IMG/VR virus record: IMGVR_UViG_3300031660_000054
Span: 1-25,414 of that record
From: a virus
Length of the DNA: 25,414 nt
Reading direction: 5' to 3' (one strand)
The translations under genes and the position numbers were made by a program. The notes below the pieces were generated by a model. The model did no database searches. It was not told the DNA's origin and was given only the letters and a program-made list of their open reading frames with translations. This document shows positions 23,222 through 25,414 of this stretch, in pieces. Each line of letters starts with the position of its first letter. Position 1 is the stretch's first letter.

Positions 23222-23895
23222 TGAATATTTACACGGTAAAATGGGGTGAGAAATACAATCACCAACATGTAAACAAAATCTATGAAGCGTGTCTAGAGTT
23301 TGTGACTTGCGACTTTAATTTCTTTTGTCTGACAGAAAATCCAAAAGGATTGGATGAGAACATTACCCCGTTAGCTTTGCCGGGCGGAAACAAACTGGCT
23401 AAGTGGTGGAACAAGATGTATCTCTTTGATACTAGTATTGTCTCCCAGAAGGGAGAGAAGATGTTCTTTGACATCGATACTATACTACAACAAAACATAG
23501 ACTCAATTGTGAACTACGAACCAGAAGATAATCTTTGTTTCGTGAAGACATGGTGGCACGACTTAGAATCTTCTTATAAAAACACTAGACACATTCCGCA
23601 TAAATACACCGATCTAAACTCTTCGGTTCTTAGGTGGAATGATGAGTTGAACACGGAAGAGATTACAGAATACTTTAATAAACATCGAAAACAAATACTA
23701 TGGTACTATCGTGGTCTTGACAACTTCTTCTACAACAGAAGAATAACCAAAATCAAATTGTTTCCTATCGGTTGGGTGTATAGTTTTAACCAAGGCTATA
23801 TATTTCCACACGACATAGAAAAACATACCTACAGGGAACTACCATACATTTGTATTTTCGACTCAATGGGAAAAGGTGAAGATGTTAAATTTTAA
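23221..23895 (+). CDS. GT-A-type glycosyltransferase, fourth of four
   Basis: This encodes 224 residues from ATG 23221, chosen because it makes a TAATG junction with the membrane protein and gives the family start MNIYTVKWGEKYN; ATG 23215 is an alternative. Family features are HVNKIYEA, FFCLTENPKGLDENI, MFFDIDTILQQNID (Asp84, Asp86 as DxD), FVKTWWHDLESS, LNSSVLRWND, YYRGLDNFFYN and WVYSFNQGYIFPHDI. The C-terminal YICIFDSMGKGEDV corresponds to FCIFEDSIGGK in the second copy. It lacks the HPKYWFG block. Sugar and acceptor are unknown. It overlaps the last gene of the cassette by 14 bases. Confidence 0.83.
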   Translation: MNIYTVKWGEKYNHQHVNKIYEACLEFVTCDFNFFCLTENPKGLDENITPLALPGGNKLAKWWNKMYLFDTSIVSQKGEKMFFDIDTILQQNIDSIVNYEPEDNLCFVKTWWHDLESSYKNTRHIPHKYTDLNSSVLRWNDELNTEEITEYFNKHRKQILWYYRGLDNFFYNRRITKIKLFPIGWVYSFNQGYIFPHDIEKHTYRELPYICIFDSMGKGEDVKF

Positions 23896-24565
23896 TTTTT
23901 TGAATAATTTGAAACACTGGGGTGAAGCGTTACATATTATAGAAAACAAAATGCCCCATAAACTAACAGATTTTAGGCAGTCTCTACAAGAAAATAATAT
24001 GGAGGCCTCAATCTGGTTGGTTGAAGAACTTAAAAAATACTTAGAAGAATATTATACTAAACAAGGAAACCTCAGAATATTAATACTGAATTCTTGGTTG
24101 GGTGTTCCTATGGTTCCTCTTCTATGTGAGAATTTAGATGTAGGTCAGATACACCTAGTCGATATGGATGAGGAAAGTATTACTCTGTCCAAGTCATTCC
24201 ACAAATATTACGCCCAAGAGAAGTTTGTAAACATCCGACATTGGAACATGGACATCCCATTTGAGTTTGAGAATCTAAACAAGATTGATGTTGATGTGGT
24301 AATTTGTATTCACACGGAACAGATGTATCCGTTAACAGAACTCAACGGCAAGAATCCCAACGCAGTCTATGCGATGCAGAATTCAAATGTGGTTGAAGAG
24401 ATGTATGGCATCAACTGTGTCAACTCTATAGACGCACTGAAGGAACAGGTGGGTATATCAGAGTGTGGGTACGAGGGAACCAAACAACAAGTATATTACT
24501 CGTGGGAAGGAAAGAAAGACTTTGACCGATATATGATTATCGGCCAGAGAGAAGGTTTCTTCTAG
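23882..24565 (+). CDS. Rossmann-fold, methyltransferase-like protein
   Basis: This encodes 227 residues from ATG 23882, which follows AAAAGGTGAAG; an in-frame GTG two codons earlier is less likely. The N-terminal 65 residues are helical. Then NLRILILNSWLGVPMVPLLC is strand 1, a loop and helix A. QIHLVDMDEESITLSKSF is strand 2 ending in an acidic residue, as expected for ribose binding in S-adenosylmethionine-dependent methyltransferases. FVNIRHWNMD and DVDVVICIHTEQMYPLTEL fit strands 3 and 4. The usual Gly-x-Gly loop is replaced by NSWLGVP, so cofactor binding is uncertain. It may methylate a sugar or a protein, or may have lost activity. It ends the cassette, with its stop sharing CTAG with the convergent gene. 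Confidence 0.68.
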   Translation: MLNFNFLNNLKHWGEALHIIENKMPHKLTDFRQSLQENNMEASIWLVEELKKYLEEYYTKQGNLRILILNSWLGVPMVPLLCENLDVGQIHLVDMDEESITLSKSFHKYYAQEKFVNIRHWNMDIPFEFENLNKIDVDVVICIHTEQMYPLTELNGKNPNAVYAMQNSNVVEEMYGINCVNSIDALKEQVGISECGYEGTKQQVYYSWEGKKDFDRYMIIGQREGFF

Positions 24566-25185
24566 ACTACATTTATGGTGGTGATGTCTTTTATCATGTC
24601 CTCCCACAATCCTTTGTGGGGGATAACAAATCCAAATGTTTGTCTAGGGCCGGTACTTCCAGCGGTGTGCCAGTATGGTTCTTCTTTACCACCATAATAC
24701 CCTATCTTGATATTCCAACCCACTGGGTCAGTGATGGTTTCGACTTTGCCGTCCTTTACATGCCGGAAGAATCCAGTGCCTTCACTGTGAGACATAAGAA
24801 TATTATATCCAGGCACATCCCAATTGTTATGCCACGCCATGAAACCACCAGCGGGATAATAGACATGGACGGCATTAAACTTCGCACATAACCAAGCAGA
24901 CAACTCCGCGCATGTAGATAAAGATTTCCGCATAAGTTCTTTGTTGACGCCATGTGTATTGTGAAAGTCGCATACCTTTGCAAACTCTGGCGGCCCCTTG
25001 TGGTCTAATCCCTTAGACTGAACTTCTTTGAGATATTCTTCTGAGGTATAATATTCCATGCCCCTGTCACCGAATCGTCTTTCGTCCAAGGGTAAATCAT
25101 TGTCGAACGAATGTTCATCGTAGAAATCCATCCACTCGTGAAGAATGTCCAACAACTCTGGGTTTACTACCTTCAATGTTTCCAT
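24562..25185 (-). CDS. 2-oxoglutarate/iron oxygenase-like protein with an H-x-N motif
   Basis: This encodes 207 residues. The C-terminal half has the run of motifs seen in small phage double-stranded beta-helix oxygenases: HVYYPAGGFMAWHNNWD (His119, Asn121, Asp123), YNILMSHSEGTGFFRH, WNIKIGYYG, YWHTAG (His173) and RQTFGFVI (Arg181, eight residues after the His, where the 2-oxoglutarate-binding Arg is expected). The iron triad is normally His-x-Asp with a distal His; here the second position is Asn, with an Asp two residues on. The N-terminal 90 residues are helical and acidic. Possible roles are protein or glycan hydroxylation, but nothing in the sequence settles this. It overlaps the partial gene upstream by 13 bases and converges on the cassette. 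Confidence 0.68.
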   Translation of the reverse strand: METLKVVNPELLDILHEWMDFYDEHSFDNDLPLDERRFGDRGMEYYTSEEYLKEVQSKGLDHKGPPEFAKVCDFHNTHGVNKELMRKSLSTCAELSAWLCAKFNAVHVYYPAGGFMAWHNNWDVPGYNILMSHSEGTGFFRHVKDGKVETITDPVGWNIKIGYYGGKEEPYWHTAGSTGPRQTFGFVIPHKGLWEDMIKDITTINVV

Positions 25186-25414
25186 TTATCTATATGCCTA
25201 TTCAGTAGATAATGTCTAATTATAACTTCGGTGCCATCCAACTCTTCTGGTTTCTGACCAACAACAAAATTCCACCTAGCATCGGGTGACCCAAACTCCC
25301 CAACAGTAACGGTATCTTTGTGTGCCGTTTTGTTTAGCAAGTACCACATCGTAAATGTATCCCACGGCTTGACCGATTCTGGATACGGACTGACATCATG
25401 CATCGGCGCACTTT
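25173..25414 (-). CDS. C-terminal part of an unknown phage protein, cut by the right edge
   Basis: The frame stays open to the window edge. An ATG at 25403 could start a 76-residue protein, but there is no visible ribosome site in the 11 bases before the edge, so the true start is probably outside. The visible part reads MHDVSPYPESVKPWDTFTMW, then YLLNKTAHKDT, RWNFVVGQKPEELDGTEVII and ends HIDKWKH. The WDTFTMWYLL and RWNFVVGQ segments are hydrophobic and aromatic, with no motif I recognise. It overlaps the oxygenase-like gene by 13 bases and is probably co-translated with it. Confidence 0.55.
   Translation of the reverse strand, partial: SAPMHDVSPYPESVKPWDTFTMWYLLNKTAHKDTVTVGEFGSPDARWNFVVGQKPEELDGTEVIIRHYLLNRHIDKWKH

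Noticed and set aside
24603-24623. CCCACAA/TTGTGGG hairpin as a terminator
   Set aside because: The stem is inside the oxygenase-like gene and no T run follows on either strand.

Overview
The window is part of the genome of a tailed virus of the T4-like myovirus type. About three quarters of it is one leftward (minus-strand) block in the order seen in marine T4-like phages such as cyanophages and pelagiphages: small structural protein, fibre-like protein, gp13, gp14, gp15, gp16, gp17, gp18, gp19, gp20, gp67, two small genes, gp21, gp22, gp23, gp3, uvsY, uvsW, a conserved unknown and gp55. Identities come from comparing translated proteins with remembered T4 sequences; no search was run. The host cannot be read from the sequence. 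Marine origin is inferred from the gene order and from the types of small accessory protein.

Layout. 1-239: the start of gp55, the late sigma factor, running off the left edge. 264-402: a non-coding gap with two back-to-back sigma70-type promoters, one serving gp55 and one pointing antisense into the neighbouring genes. 403-3362: unknown 145-aa gene, uvsW, uvsY and gp3. 3395-3448: a late promoter and a strong terminator. 3484-18901: head, neck, DNA-packaging and tail genes. Seven late-promoter boxes (TATAAATA plus A or G) sit in front of gp3, gp23, gp22, gp19, gp18, gp13 and the 110-aa gene at the head of the block. They are the sites that the gp55 encoded here would be expected to recognise. 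Many junctions are TAATG or ATGA overlaps, so translation is probably coupled.

18919-24565: a rightward accessory cassette divergent from the structural block. It holds four related GT-A-type glycosyltransferase domains. The second is fused to a long repeat region and a C-terminal cysteine domain resembling a SPASM iron-sulfur domain. A 52-aa membrane protein is overlapped between the third and fourth, and a methyltransferase-like protein closes the run. Every junction overlaps, so it reads as one translation unit. Its place beside fibre-like genes suggests glycan modification of the virion or host surface, which is inference.

24562-25414: two leftward genes, one resembling an iron/2-oxoglutarate oxygenase and one cut by the right edge. 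The first ends on the same CTAG as the cassette. No tRNA, rRNA, CRISPR array, insertion sequence or integrase was seen. The most novel parts are the 910-aa glycosyltransferase/SPASM-like fusion in its paralogue array, the antisense consensus promoter, and paired beta-rich repeats inserted into gp13, gp15 and gp18.
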